Assembly: GCF_003590875.1 (NCBI RefSeq)
Contig: NZ_QYUN01000002.1
Location: forward strand, 1,736,001-1,800,000
Origin: Noviherbaspirillum cavernae
GTDB lineage: Bacteria > Pseudomonadota > Gammaproteobacteria > Burkholderiales > Burkholderiaceae_D
Reading direction: 5' to 3'
DNA: 64,000 bases
Program-made: the position numbers and the translations under genes
The notes under the pieces: model-generated
The model's input: only the letters and a program-made list of their open reading frames with translations
Told to the model about the DNA's origin: nothing
Database searches by the model: none
Shown: positions 1 to 10,300 of the stretch, one piece after another
Position numbering within the stretch: position 1 is the first letter of the stretch
How the letters are laid out: the number at the start of each line of letters is the position of its first letter

Positions 1-333
1 GCGGCGGACTGGGCGATTAAGTATGTGCGGCATTACGACTTGCAGGTGATTGAATCTGTACAGGTAGAACGCTCAGAAACGATCATTGAAGCGCAAATCA
101 AGAAGTTGGTTGGGTTCATTGGTCGCGCGCGCAATCTTGAAGATAAGGAAAGTGATAGGCGTGTGCTGCAAAAGGGAGGCATGCCCCGTTCCAAGCTGAT
201 GCGGGCGATGAAAATGGACAAGCGCACGTTCGATAACGTCGTCGACACGGCGATCGAGCAAGGATTAATCTCCAAGACCGAAGGTATTCCGGCATTGGAC
301 TATGCAGGAGTGGTGTATTGGCTGCGGGCGTGA
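1..333 (+). CDS. C-terminal end of a DUF3987-like protein (partial)
   Basis: The reading frame is open from the first base of the window, so only the last 110 residues are visible; the GTG at 25 is internal. The fragment has a helical stretch followed by a winged-helix-like tail (roughly residues 50-110, with PRSKLMRAMKMDKRTFDNVV resembling a recognition helix). This looks like the C-terminus of DUF3987-type primase/helicase-like proteins that are common in integrative elements; that assignment comes from general similarity and is only moderately sure. Its place at the left of an island cargo region fits. A plain helix-turn-helix protein tail is the alternative. Confidence 0.55.
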   Translation, partial: AADWAIKYVRHYDLQVIESVQVERSETIIEAQIKKLVGFIGRARNLEDKESDRRVLQKGGMPRSKLMRAMKMDKRTFDNVVDTAIEQGLISKTEGIPALDYAGVVYWLRA

Positions 334-478
334 ACTCCAATGCCGCTCTGGAGTATGGGGCGGCCCTTCCGCACGCCCCACCGTTCTCCATCGAAGGTGT
401 GCATGGACATGGGGCTAATTTCCTATCAATCGGACGATTCCTGCGCCGGCATCATCCAATCCGTGAAGAGGGGTTTAA

Positions 479-889
479 ATGCAAAACGAAATCGATTCTG
501 TTTTTTGGCTGCCGCCAGGCGACGCGGTAATCACCCGCCTGGGTATTGTTGAAGTAACGCCGGGAGAAATCCTGACACCGAACGACCATGAGGAAAAGCT
601 GGGTTATCGGATGCAGATCTTGGTGGACAACGCGAAGATGAGTTTGAGGAGTCTCGATAGTTTGTTCTACAAGAAATTGACGGAACGTGGGATCGATGTG
701 GCATATCGCGCATTGGAATGCGCAGGAGTGGACCTGGTTGCGGATCTGGCGAGTCGCCTTCGTGCTGCCGGCGCCCTCATTTCCGAGCCAGTGCAGATTC
801 CGATGGAATCGCGGCCGGGTGTGCAAGCATGGCACGACGAAACGACACTCGTAGCATGGATTCAAAGGGCATCGATGTGGTTGCGGTAG
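479..889 (+). CDS. Unknown 136-aa protein, paralog of the gene at 2631-3029
   Basis: I do not recognise the family. The ATG follows a GAAGAGGGG ribosome-binding site. The protein is soluble, without signal peptide or membrane segment. It aligns along its whole length with the product of the opposite-strand gene at 2631-3029: shared blocks are F/LW-P-G-VTRLG-VEV (near residue 9), a central DHE-L-G-R segment, the L-SAG-D-VA-L-LRA-GAL block around residues 80-100, and a final E/D-TL-W-RASM ending. Two diverged copies within 2.2 kb suggest a lineage-specific family carried by the island. Function is unknown. Confidence 0.7.
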   Translation: MQNEIDSVFWLPPGDAVITRLGIVEVTPGEILTPNDHEEKLGYRMQILVDNAKMSLRSLDSLFYKKLTERGIDVAYRALECAGVDLVADLASRLRAAGALISEPVQIPMESRPGVQAWHDETTLVAWIQRASMWLR

Positions 890-1409
890 TCAGGCTGTTG
901 GCAGGGGCATGCGCGCCGGCGGCGATAATGTAGATGGCGTGATGGTTCACATGTGCGTGTTCTGTTCTTTGGCATGGCGGCGGCAACTTACAACTTGCCG
1001 TCGTCGCTTTGAATCCGTGTCCGCGCACAATCCTTCGCGCCTTCGCACTCTCTCCCTTTAAGTCCCACGCCAAGTTAGAAAACGGCGGGAGTAACAGGGT
1101 GTGCGAAGGTGCGAAGGAAAGTGAAAAACAAATGAAATAATCAATATGAGTAATAGCGCAAGTTAGAAGCAACGTGCCATTCAGGATCGTTAGATCGAAT
1201 ATTTATTGTGTGTGCCTTCGCAACCAATATGCGAACGACGGATAAAGAAGCGAATGCGCGTAAATGCGAATTATTCACGTTTTAAGAGGGAAGTCACGAT
1301 ATCCGCCCCACAACCATTATCGTACGCGCGCGGCGTTCGGTCGGTATAGCGTCGAATAGCTGCGCCGAGCGCAGCATGATGCAACGACAAAGCTGATTGT
1401 CATACATTC
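890..1409. other. 520-bp intergenic region with clustered GCGAA pentamers
   Basis: No convincing gene is present. The pentamer GCGAA, or its complement TTCGC, occurs eight times between about 1034 and 1270, in both orientations, within an A+T-rich background. The 10-mer CAAGTTAGAA is repeated at 1071 and 1159. The layout resembles an iteron or multi-operator region, possibly an origin or control region of the integrative element, but nothing here proves that. The end of the region should hold the promoter of the small winged-helix gene at 1410. Confidence 0.45.
1032..1117. repeat. 17-bp inverted repeat made of CCTTCGC units
   Basis: CCTTCGCGCCTTCGCAC at 1032-1048 is matched by GTGCGAAGGTGCGAAGG at 1101-1117, pairing 16 of 17 bases with a 52-bp spacer. 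Each arm is itself a tandem pair of an 8-bp CCTTCGC-type unit. Four binding-site half-repeats arranged this way suggest a protein-binding array rather than a terminator, because the loop is long and no T run follows. Confidence 0.6.
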
Positions 1410-1697
1410 ATGGCTGCTACTCGCCTTCGCCAGACCTATCGACAAGGTATCGTGAATTATCTGAACAGCACGGATAGATACAGCTCGGCGCGCGACATTG
1501 CCACGGCCCTCGATATTCCGTACAAAGCCACCATTGATGCCCTCAACATGTTGCGTAGCATGGGGCGTGTGGCGCGGATTGGACGCAAGTACTCGGCCAC
1601 CTGGGGATCGGTTCGGCTGGCGCATCAGGAACAGGGAGCGAACGGCTGGCCAATGCTGGCGGCTGCGTGGTTTGGTCCGACGGTGCGGTTTCGATGA
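1410..1697 (+). CDS. Small winged-helix DNA-binding protein
   Basis: A 95-residue protein whose first ~65 residues read as a winged helix: helix 1 (RQTYRQGIVNYLN), helix 2 (SARDIATALD), recognition helix (KATIDALNMLRSMG), then a short wing (VARIGRKYSATW). The tail is less ordered. Related small regulators are common in integrative elements and phages. No strong Shine-Dalgarno sequence precedes the ATG, and an antisense reading frame covers the same bases, so the call rests on the protein pattern. It may act on the repeat-rich region just upstream; that is a guess from position. Confidence 0.55.
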   Translation: MAATRLRQTYRQGIVNYLNSTDRYSSARDIATALDIPYKATIDALNMLRSMGRVARIGRKYSATWGSVRLAHQEQGANGWPMLAAAWFGPTVRFR

Positions 1698-1842
1698 CGG
1701 GGGGAGGGCAGAAACGGGGGAGTAGGGGCCCCGTACCTCTTTCATATTCGGGCCGTCAAAATTTTTTCGCGGCAGTCCGGCGCTTTCACTTTTCTTGCCG
1801 GAACAATAGTGGTCGAATTTTCGACGTGCCCTTTTTCTACTG

Positions 1843-2472
1843 TTACAGTCGATCCAACAAGTCCTTTTTTTTTCGCTCGAACTCATCATCGGTTATAACG
1901 CCGCGGTCGCGCATCACCTTCAATCGTTCGATCTTCCCAAACGCATCTTCCTTGGCTGCTGTTGTACTTGCAGGGTAAGAGTTGCTTGCTCCTATCTGTC
2001 CCTGTTTCCACGCTATCCCGCTGTAAGCGACGGTTGCCACTTCAAAGACTGCAATTCCTTTGCCTGTGGCCTTGGCCGCTGTCGCAACTCGATCAAATAA
2101 TTCAGCGTTCTTTGCCGCCCCTTGAACGATCGACGAGCCACGGCCTGAAACGTCAAAATAATAGCCATTAACGGGGCGGCCATTGGCATCCTTCCCGGCC
2201 GCCGGGATGACCATTACTTGTTGTGTGTACGTGTCCAGCAAAAATCGGAACAACGCGCTATACCCTTTAACAGGACCGTCGATATCCGTTATCTCGTATC
2301 CGGGCAGAGTATTTGCCAATGAGGAAAAAGCAATTTGAAACGCTTGTTCTTCCGGGATGGCATAAATCATCTGGCCCGTGCTGCCTTCGGTCTTCAGCGT
2401 TGAATAGTGGCTCCCGCAGGCTGGCAAAACAGCCGCGAGAATCGCGGTAAAGAAGAGTCTTCGTATGAGCAT
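1843..2472 (-). CDS. Lipoprotein with C-terminal SHOCT domain
   Basis: The ATG at 2472 gives a 209-residue protein starting with a lipoprotein signal peptide: a short basic start, a hydrophobic core, and lipobox LPAC with Cys19 as the lipid-modified residue. The middle (about residues 30-160) is a soluble domain I do not recognise. The last ~35 residues (KIERLKVMRDRGVITDDEFERKK, read as two pieces) match the SHOCT pattern, a short helical tail often found on bacterial membrane-associated proteins. The open frame extends further upstream, but that part is antisense to the gene at 2631-3029. It is expected in the periplasm, anchored to a membrane. Confidence 0.75.
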   Translation of the reverse strand: MLIRRLFFTAILAAVLPACGSHYSTLKTEGSTGQMIYAIPEEQAFQIAFSSLANTLPGYEITDIDGPVKGYSALFRFLLDTYTQQVMVIPAAGKDANGRPVNGYYFDVSGRGSSIVQGAAKNAELFDRVATAAKATGKGIAVFEVATVAYSGIAWKQGQIGASNSYPASTTAAKEDAFGKIERLKVMRDRGVITDDEFERKKKDLLDRL

Positions 2473-2630
2473 ACATGTCCCATTTTGTGTTGGATTGATG
2501 GCACAACCGGCAGGTGCAGGTCTTTCAATTTGAATTGCGAAGATTGACTGATCGTTTGGGGAAAATTGTTTTGTGTCTAATGGTTGGAGCGCCTGGAATC
2601 CAAACAGGTCTATCTGCTTGCGTTCGACCC

Positions 2631-3029
2631 TTACAGCGGCGGCATCGACGCCCGGTTCAGCCAGCTTTCCAGCGTCATTTCCTCGAACAGTTCCCGCAGG
2701 TCCGGGTCGTCCTCCAGCGGCACCGTCACCCCTTCCAGGGTCAGCGCGCCGTCCGCCCGCAGCTTGCCCGCGATCCCCGCCACGATGTCCATCCCCGCCG
2801 ACTCCAGGCTGCTGATGCTGACCGTCCAGCCCTCCGCGATCAGGGTGTCCCGCACCATCTGTTCCAGTCCGCGTTTCGTCACCTGCTCCTGTTCGATCAG
2901 TTCCTGGAGCCGCCACCCCACCAGTGCCTCGTGGTCCCACAGCGTCACTTCCCGTCCCGGCTTCACTTCCACCAGTCCCAGCCTCGTCACGCTCGGATTG
3001 CCCTCCGGCATCCACAGAATGGTTGTCAT
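2631..3029 (-). CDS. Unknown 132-aa protein, paralog of the gene at 479-889
   Basis: A soluble 132-residue protein homologous end to end with the product of 479-889, on the opposite strand. It starts with LWMPEGNPSVTRLGLVEVKP and has the same ESAGMDIVAGIAGKLRADGA block and the same E-TLESWLNRASM ending. No family name or catalytic motif is evident to me. It is divergent from hsdM, 245 bp away, and 158 bp upstream of the SHOCT lipoprotein on the same strand. The pair probably arose by duplication or separate acquisition within the island. Confidence 0.7.
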   Translation of the reverse strand: MTTILWMPEGNPSVTRLGLVEVKPGREVTLWDHEALVGWRLQELIEQEQVTKRGLEQMVRDTLIAEGWTVSISSLESAGMDIVAGIAGKLRADGALTLEGVTVPLEDDPDLRELFEEMTLESWLNRASMPPL

Positions 3030-3274
3030 GTCATTTTCAGTTGGTTAAAAAGCGTCCGTATTGATGCATGCGTACGATTGCGTAGAGGAATCTTGCATCT
3101 TTGCTATTAGAAAATGGCCTGCATCATCATGTGTTGAGCATGATCAACGCTATACCGCAATGGCGCGATATGCATGCCAAAGCGACGCCGCCTACGTAAA
3201 TGAATTTCGTTTAGGCAATGAGAAGCGATGCGCTAAGATTGCTGCTTTCCAGTCAATATGCCGCACCGCTCTCG

Positions 3275-4831
3275 ATGATCGACGACATCAAAAAAACCCT
3301 GTGGGCCACGGCCGACAAAATGCGCGCCAACATGGACGCCGCCGAATACAAGCACATCGTCCTCGGCCTCATCTTCCTCAAGTACATTTCCGATACCTTC
3401 CAGACGCGCCAAAACGAACTGCAAGCGCGTTTTGCCGACTCGGATGACGACTACCACCTGGACGGTGCAGACGCGGCTGCAATCGCTGCCGAACTCGAAG
3501 ACCGCGACTACTACAAGGAAGCGAACGTATTCTGGGTGCCGGAAGCGGCGCGGTGGGAATCGCTGCGCGCGCAAGCCAAGCAGGCCGACATCGGCAAGCG
3601 CATCGACGACGCGCTGGCGCTGATCGAAGGCGAGAACCCGAAACTGAAGGGCATCCTCGACAAACGCTATGCGCGGGCGCAGCTCCCCGACGGCAAGCTC
3701 GGCGAGCTGGTCGATCTGATCTCGACCATCGGCTTTGGCGAGGGCGGCCAGAGCGCACGCGACTTGCTCGGGCAAGTGTACGAATACTTCCTCGGCCAGT
3801 TCGCCAGCGCAGAAGGCAAGAAGGGCGGCCAGTTCTACACGCCGGCCTCGATCGTCAAAACCCTGGTCGCGATCCTCGCGCCGCACCACGGCAAGGTCTA
3901 TGACCCCTGCTGCGGTTCGGGCGGCATGTTCGTGCAGTCGGAAAAGTTCATCGAAGCGCACGGCGGCAAGCTCGGCGACGTCTCGATCTACGGGCAGGAA
4001 TCCAACCCCACCACCTGGCGGCTGGCGGCGATGAACCTCGCGATTCGCGGCATCGATTTCAACCTCGGCAAGGAACCGGCCGATACCTTCATCCGCAACC
4101 AGCACCCCGACCTGCGCGCCGACTTCGTGCTGGCCAATCCGCCGTTCAACGTGTCCGACTGGTGGCACGGCAGCCTGGAAGGCGACCCGCGCTGGGTGTA
4201 CGGCACGCCGCCGCAGGGCAACGCCAACTATGCGTGGTTGCAGCACATGCTGCACCACCTGAAGCCGAGCGGGCGCGCCGGCATCGTGCTGGCCAACGGC
4301 TCGATGTCCTCCAGCCAGAACAGTGAAGGCGACATCCGCCGCGCGATGGTGGACGCCGACAAGGTCGAGGTGATGGTGGCGCTGCCGGGGCAACTGTTCT
4401 TCAATACGCAGATTCCGGCCTGCCTGTGGTTCCTGGCGAAGCAGAAAACCACGCGGCAAGGCGAAGTGCTGTTCGTCGATGCGCGCAAGCTCGGCAAGGC
4501 GATCAGCCGGGTGCAGGTGGAACTGACGGACGACGACATCCAGAAGATCGCCGATACCGTGCATGCGTGGCGCGGCGATGGCGAAACCGACGCCGTCTAT
4601 GCTGACGTGCCGGGCTTCTGTCGTAGCGTTGCGCTGGCCGAAATCGCCGAGCATGGGCATGTGCTGACACCCGGTCGGTATGTCGGCGCGGAAGAGGTCG
4701 AGGATGACGACGAAGCGTTTGCCGAGAAGATGCAGAAGCTTACCGAACTGCTGGGCGAACAGATGGTGAAGGGGGCGGAACTAGATGCGTCGATTCGGCA
4801 GAAGTTAGGAGGGCTGGGGTATGAGTTCTGA
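3275..4831 (+). CDS. hsdM: Type I restriction-modification DNA methyltransferase subunit HsdM
   Basis: HsdM forms the M2S methylase and, with HsdR, the restriction complex; it methylates adenine at the N6 position using S-adenosylmethionine. The 518-aa product has the N-terminal helical domain ([24 protein letters not shown]), then the catalytic domain with SAM-binding motif DPCCGSGGM (about residue 210) and catalytic NPPF followed by NVSDWW (about residue 288). I chose the ATG at 3275 because the protein then starts like its family ([10 protein letters not shown]); an in-frame ATG at 3218 would add 19 residues. It overlaps hsdS by 11 bp, so the two are translationally coupled. Confidence 0.95.
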   Translation: MIDDIKKTLWATADKMRANMDAAEYKHIVLGLIFLKYISDTFQTRQNELQARFADSDDDYHLDGADAAAIAAELEDRDYYKEANVFWVPEAARWESLRAQAKQADIGKRIDDALALIEGENPKLKGILDKRYARAQLPDGKLGELVDLISTIGFGEGGQSARDLLGQVYEYFLGQFASAEGKKGGQFYTPASIVKTLVAILAPHHGKVYDPCCGSGGMFVQSEKFIEAHGGKLGDVSIYGQESNPTTWRLAAMNLAIRGIDFNLGKEPADTFIRNQHPDLRADFVLANPPFNVSDWWHGSLEGDPRWVYGTPPQGNANYAWLQHMLHHLKPSGRAGIVLANGSMSSSQNSEGDIRRAMVDADKVEVMVALPGQLFFNTQIPACLWFLAKQKTTRQGEVLFVDARKLGKAISRVQVELTDDDIQKIADTVHAWRGDGETDAVYADVPGFCRSVALAEIAEHGHVLTPGRYVGAEEVEDDDEAFAEKMQKLTELLGEQMVKGAELDASIRQKLGGLGYEF

Positions 4832-6140
4832 TCCAACGTGGGAAAAAATGACGCTCAATGAAGCGGGGGTCACCCTTATCGATTGTGACCATCGTACTCC
4901 TCCAGCTACAGAAGTCGGCTACCCCTACATTGCCATACCGCAGCTTAAGGATGGCCATATTAGCCTTGAAGGGGTGCGTAGGATTTCACAGGAACACTAC
5001 CAAGAATGGACGCGAAAGCTGAAGCCACAGGCGAATGACGTTATTGTTGTTCGACGCTGCAATTCAGGCCTAAGTGCAGTTGTTCCACCGAACTTCGACT
5101 GTGCTATCGGACAGAACTTGATCATCCTTAGGTCGGATAGTAAAAAGGTCGCGCCGGAATTTCTCAGGTGGCTTGTTCGAGGCCCGGAATGGTGGGAACA
5201 GGTCGGAAAATTTATTAATGTCGGCGCTGTGTTCGACAGTCTAAGGTGTCGCGATATTCCCAATTTCGAGTTGTCGATTCCACCAATTGAATCGCAGCGA
5301 GAAATTTCGCTTCTTCTCGGCGCTCTGGATGATCGCATTGCCCTCCTGCGCGATACCAACGCCACCCTCGAAGCTATCGTCCAAACCCTGTTCAAGTCCT
5401 GGTTCGTGGACTTCGACCCGGTGCGCGCCAAACAGGAAGGCCGCGCACCGGAAGGCATGGATGAAGAGACGGCTGCGTTGTTCCCGGATGAGTTCGAACT
5501 ATCTACGCGTGGATCGATCCCGAGGGGGTGGCGTGTCGGTCCAATACTCGATGGTGCCCGCCTTCTTAGTGGAGGGACTCCAAAAACCGATCGCTCGGAA
5601 TATTGGGAAGGAGAAATTCCTTGGGCTAGCGCGAAGGATGTGTCGCAGTCTGCTGACTCCATACTGATTGAAACTGAACGCACTATCACGAAGCGTGGCC
5701 TTGAAGAAAGTTCGACCAAGATGATTCCCGCATTTGCGTCTGTCGTCGTTGCGCGAGGTGCAACGACGGGGCGCATGGTTCTATTTGGCGAATCAATGGC
5801 AATGAATCAAACTTGCTACGCATTGGACTCAAAAACCGGCACTCCCATTGCGCTGTACTGTCAACTTCGACGCGAAGTAATAGGTTTGGTCAACGCTGCG
5901 CATGGGTCGGTATTTGACACGATTACCACTAGCACCTTTGCCCAATCGGCCGTAGTGCATCCTCCCGAGTCACCGTTAAAGGCATTTGAGGAAGTCACTG
6001 CCCCTCTGTATCAAAAAATCTTGGCCGGAACGAAAACACTACGTTTTCTCAGCAGCCTTCGCGACACGTTGCTACCTCGCTTGATCTCGGGTCAGCTACG
6101 TCTGCCGGACGCCGAAGCCTTGATCGACGAGGCCGCCTGA
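4821..6140 (+). CDS. hsdS: Type I restriction-modification specificity subunit HsdS
   Basis: HsdS recognises the bipartite DNA target. The 439-aa product shows two variable target-recognition domains (about residues 1-175 and 235-390), each followed by a conserved helical spacer: the first contains [20 protein letters not shown] and [12 protein letters not shown], the last contains [14 protein letters not shown]. An AGGAGGG Shine-Dalgarno site seven bases before the ATG fixes the start inside the end of hsdM. G+C is visibly lower in the recognition-domain segments than in hsdM, as expected for parts exchanged between strains. The TGA shares one base with the fic start. Confidence 0.93.
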   Translation: MSSDPTWEKMTLNEAGVTLIDCDHRTPPATEVGYPYIAIPQLKDGHISLEGVRRISQEHYQEWTRKLKPQANDVIVVRRCNSGLSAVVPPNFDCAIGQNLIILRSDSKKVAPEFLRWLVRGPEWWEQVGKFINVGAVFDSLRCRDIPNFELSIPPIESQREISLLLGALDDRIALLRDTNATLEAIVQTLFKSWFVDFDPVRAKQEGRAPEGMDEETAALFPDEFELSTRGSIPRGWRVGPILDGARLLSGGTPKTDRSEYWEGEIPWASAKDVSQSADSILIETERTITKRGLEESSTKMIPAFASVVVARGATTGRMVLFGESMAMNQTCYALDSKTGTPIALYCQLRREVIGLVNAAHGSVFDTITTSTFAQSAVVHPPESPLKAFEEVTAPLYQKILAGTKTLRFLSSLRDTLLPRLISGQLRLPDAEALIDEAA

Positions 6141-7216
6141 TGCCCTTCAACCGCACTCAACCCCACAACGATTTGCCGCTGCTGCCGCCTGCGGCCGAGC
6201 TGGAGAGCAAGGCCATTCTGAAACAGGCGATCGCCGCCAACCGGGCGCTGGCCAATCTGCGCGGTCTGGCGGGGCAGATTCCGAACCAAGGCATGCTCAT
6301 CAACAGCATCACCTTGCAGGAAGCGCGGCTGTCGTCCGAAATCGAGAATATCGTCACGACCAATGACGAGCTGTATCGCGCAGATGCCGATGCCGACGGC
6401 AAGACGGACCCGCATACGAAGGAAGTGCTGCGCTACCGGCAAGCGCTGCATCATGGCTTTGCGGCGCTCAGGGAGCGGCCGCTGACGACCAATCTGTTCA
6501 TCGAGATCGCGCAGTTGATCAAGCAGACCGGCATCGGCATTCGCGCGATTCCCGGCACGGCACTGAAGAACGAGCGCGGCGAGGTGGTGTATACCCCGCC
6601 CGTTGGCGAGGCCGTGATCCGCGACAAGCTGTCCAATCTGGAGCAGTTCATCCATGCGGAGGACGACATCGACCCGCTCATCAAGATGGCGGTGCTGCAT
6701 TACCAGTTCGAGGCCATCCATCCCTTCCCGGACGGGAATGGCCGGACTGGCCGCATCCTGAACCTGCTGTATCTGGTGCAGCAGGGGCTGATGGATATTC
6801 CGGTGCTGTTCCTGTCGCGCTACATCATCGCCCACAAACGCGATTACTACCTCGGCTTGCAGAAAGTGACCGAGGAGCAGGATTGGGAAGGCTGGGTGCT
6901 GTTCATGCTGCGCGCGGTGGAAAGCACGTCGCAGCAGACCTTCGATCAGGTACAGCGGATTCTGGCGCTCATGGAAGAGGTGCGCTCGCGGGTGCAGGCC
7001 GAGGCAGCGACTATTTACAGCAAGGATTTGGTCGAGGTGATTTTTCGTCATCCGTACACGAAAATCCAGTTCTTGGTCGATGCTAATATTGCCAAACGGC
7101 AAACTGCTTCGACGTATCTGCAAACGCTCGCAGGGATCGGGGTATTGCGTGAATACAAGGCCGGGCGCGAAAAATACTATATCAACGATGCTTTGCTGCA
7201 AGAACTGACACGGTAG
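6140..7216 (+). CDS. fic: Fic-family AMP-transferase (class II, N-terminal inhibitory helix)
   Basis: Fic enzymes transfer AMP (sometimes other groups) to hydroxyl side chains of target proteins. The 358-aa product contains the complete active-site motif HPFPDGNGRTGR with catalytic His194. Residues 65-70 (SSEIEN) fit the class II inhibitory pattern S/T-x3-E-G/N, with Glu69 placed to block ATP, so the enzyme should be autoinhibited by its own N-terminal helix. A C-terminal winged-helix-like segment (about 295-358) is typical. The start codon overlaps the hsdS stop by one base, placing fic inside the hsd operon. Its target is not evident. Confidence 0.92.
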   Translation: MPFNRTQPHNDLPLLPPAAELESKAILKQAIAANRALANLRGLAGQIPNQGMLINSITLQEARLSSEIENIVTTNDELYRADADADGKTDPHTKEVLRYRQALHHGFAALRERPLTTNLFIEIAQLIKQTGIGIRAIPGTALKNERGEVVYTPPVGEAVIRDKLSNLEQFIHAEDDIDPLIKMAVLHYQFEAIHPFPDGNGRTGRILNLLYLVQQGLMDIPVLFLSRYIIAHKRDYYLGLQKVTEEQDWEGWVLFMLRAVESTSQQTFDQVQRILALMEEVRSRVQAEAATIYSKDLVEVIFRHPYTKIQFLVDANIAKRQTASTYLQTLAGIGVLREYKAGREKYYINDALLQELTR

Positions 7217-7256
7217 TGACAGCTTGATAATAGGTTGATGCGTTCGACGCATTCGC

Positions 7257-7325
7257 AAAACGTGTCGATTTTTTCGCATTTTTTAAACATATTGTTTAAA
7301 AACGTCGATGGAATCGACATGTTTT
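7257..7325. promoter_or_regulatory. 69-bp nested palindrome between fic and hsdR
   Basis: Two inverted repeats share one centre at 7291. The inner arms TTTTTAAAC (7280-7288) and GTTTAAAAA (7294-7302) are perfect. The outer arms AAAACGTGTCGATT (7257-7270) and AATCGACATGTTTT (7312-7325) match at 13 of 14 positions. The right outer arm ends 18 bp before the chosen hsdR ATG at 7344. It could be an operator for a dimeric regulator, a hairpin that uncouples HsdR from the methylase, or both. A T run is absent after the structure, so it is not a classical terminator. Confidence 0.7.
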
Positions 7326-7343
7326 ATTTTGGGCGACAGAATC

Positions 7344-10300
7344 ATGACAGAAGATCAACTCGAACAAGAAACTCTCGTCTGGCTGGCCGATGTTGGCTAC
7401 CGCACTCTTTACGGCCCGGATATCGCACCCGATGGCGATGCGCCGGAGCGCGCTGACTACCGGCAGGTCGTGCTGGTTGATCGTCTGCGTGATGCGGTTG
7501 CCCGCCTGAATCCGACTATCCCGCTGGCCGCACGCGAGGATGCGGTGCGGCGCGTGCTGAATCTGGACGTGCCGGTGCTGCTGTCGGCCAACCGCGCCTT
7601 CCATCAATGGCTGGTCAACGGCGTGCCGGTCGAATACCAGAAGGACGGCGAGACGCGCGGCGACTTCGTGCGGCTGATCGACTTCGCCAACATCACGGCG
7701 AACGAATGGCTGGCAGTCAACCAGTTTTCGATCAAGGGGCCGCAGCATACGCGCCGCCCCGACATCATCCTGTTCGTCAACGGCTTGCCGCTGGTGCTGC
7801 TGGAACTGAAGAACCCCGCCGACGAAGACGCCGACATCTGGAAAGCCTACGACCAGATTCAGACCTACAAGGAACAGATTCCCGACGTGTTCCAGTACAA
7901 CGAGGTGCTGGTCATCTCGGATGGCACCGAAGCCCGCCTGGGATCGTTGTCGGCCAATGCCGAACGCTTCCTCGCGTGGCGCACGATCGATGGCGTGACG
8001 CTCGACCCGCTCGGTCAGTTCAACGAGCTGGAAACACTGGTGCGTGGTGTGCTGGCTCCGGCCTACCTGCTCGACTATCTGCGTTTTTTCGTGCTGTTCG
8101 AGGATGACGGCACGCTGGTCAAGAAGATCGCCGGCTATCACCAGTTCCACGCGGTGCGCGCCGCCATCGCGCAGGTGGTCGCGGCGTCACGCCCCGGAGG
8201 CAGTCAGAAGGGCGGCGTGGTCTGGCATACGCAAGGGTCGGGCAAGAGCATCACCATGACCTGCTTTGCCGCGCGCGTGATGCGCGAAGCGGCGATGGAA
8301 AATCCGACCATCGTCGTCATCACCGATCGCAACGACCTCGACGGCCAATTGTTCGGCGTCTTTTCGCTGTCGCAGGATTTGCTGCGCGAACAGCCGGTGC
8401 AAGGGCAAACGCGGCAGGATTTGCGCGCCATCCTCGGGAATCGGCCGTCCGGCGGCATCGTGTTCGCGACGATCCAGAAGTTCATGCCGGGCGAGGATGA
8501 GGACACGTTCCCGGTGCTGTCCGAGCGCCACAACATCGTCGTCATTGCCGACGAGGCACATCGCACGCAATACGGCTTCGAGGCCAGGTTCAAGGGCGAC
8601 GCCAAGGGCTACCAGGTCGGCTATGCGCAGCACCTGCGCGACGCGCTGCCGAATGCGACCTTCGTCGCCTTCACCGGCACGCCGGTGTCCAGCGAAGACC
8701 GCGACACCCGCGCCGTGTTCGGCGATTACATCCATGTCTATGACATGCAGCAGGCGCGTGACGACGGCGCGACGGTGGCGATCTACTATGAATCGCGGCT
8801 GGCCAGGCTCGGCTTGAAGGCCGAAGACCTGCCGGCGATCGATGCCGAAGTGGACGAGCTGGCGGAAGACGAGGAAGGCGACGAACAGGCCAAGCTGAAA
8901 AGCCGCTGGGCGGCACTGGAAAAGGTGGTCGGCGCGGAACCACGCATCAAACAAGTCGCCGCCGACCTGGTCGCGCATTTCGAGGAACGCAGCCAGGCGC
9001 AGTCCGGCAAGGCGATGGTGGTCGCGATGAGTCGGGACATCTGCGTCCACCTGTACGATGCCATCGTGGCCCTGCGGCCCGACTGGCACGACCCCGACCC
9101 GGAAAAGGGCGCGCTCAAGATCGTGATGACCGGCTCCGCCAGCGACAAGGCGCTGCTGCGGCCGCATATCTACGCCAGGCAGGTCAAGAAACGGCTGGAG
9201 AAGCGCTTCAAGGATCCCGCCGACCCGTTGCGGCTGGTGATCGTGCGCGACATGTGGCTGACCGGCTTCGACGCGCCTTGCGTGCATACGCTGTACGTGG
9301 ACAAGCCGATGAAGGGCCACAACCTGATGCAGGCCATTGCGCGCGTGAACCGCGTGTTCCGCGACAAGCAGGGCGGGCTGGTGGTGGACTACATCGGCAT
9401 CGCCAACGACCTGAAGCAGGCGCTGAAGGAGTACACGGCCAGCAACGGGCGCGGCCGGCCGACGGTCGATGCGCATGAAGCGTATGCGGTGCTGGAAGAA
9501 AAGCTCGACGTGCTGCGCGCGATGCTGCACGGCTTTGACTACAGCGGCTTCATCACCGGCGGACACAAACTGCTGGCACAGACGGCGAACCATGTGCTGG
9601 GCATCAAGGAGGGCAAGAAACGCTTTGCCGATGTCGCGCTGGCGATGTCCAAGGCGTTCACGCTGTGCTGCACGCTGGAGGAAGCCAAGGCGGTGCGGGA
9701 GGAAGTCGCCTTCTTCCAGGCGGTCAAGGTACTGCTGACCAAGAAGGACATCACCGCGAAAAAGAAGACCGACGAAGAACGGGAGCTGGCGATCCGGCAG
9801 ATCATCGGCTCGGCGGTGGTATCCAATGACGTGGTTGATATATTCGGCGCGGCGGGCCTGGACAAGCCGAACATCGGCATCCTCGACGACGAGTTCCTGG
9901 CCGAGGTGCGCAACCTGCCGGAGCGCAATCTGGCGGTGGAATTGCTGGAGCGCCTGCTGGAAGGCGAGATCAAGAGCCGCTTCGCCGGCAACGTCATCCA
10001 GAACCAGAAATTTTCCGAACTACTGACCAACGTCATCAAACGCTACCAGAACCGCTCGATCGAAACCGCGCAGGTGATCGAGGAATTGATCGAGATGGCG
10101 AAGAAGTTCAAGGAAGCGGCTGACCGGGGCGCGGAGCTTGGCTTGAACGCCGACGAGCTGGCGTTCTATGACGCGCTGGCGAACAACGAGGAATCGGTGC
10201 GCGAGCTGGGCGATGAAACGCTGAGGAAGATCGCGCATGAACTGGCGGAAAACCTGCGGCAGAACGTCAGTGTCGACTGGTCCGTGCGGGAGAGTGTGCG

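Noticed and set aside
1317..1889. 190-aa minus-strand frame
   Set aside because: It covers the winged-helix gene and shows no domain; the plus-strand protein is more convincing.
2473..3015. Upstream extension of the SHOCT lipoprotein frame
   Set aside because: It lies within the gene at 2631-3029 in another frame, and the lipoprotein signal begins at 2472.
3233..4660. 475-aa minus-strand open frame
   Set aside because: Antisense to hsdM, composition-driven.
6092..7279. 395-aa minus-strand open frame
   Set aside because: Antisense to fic.
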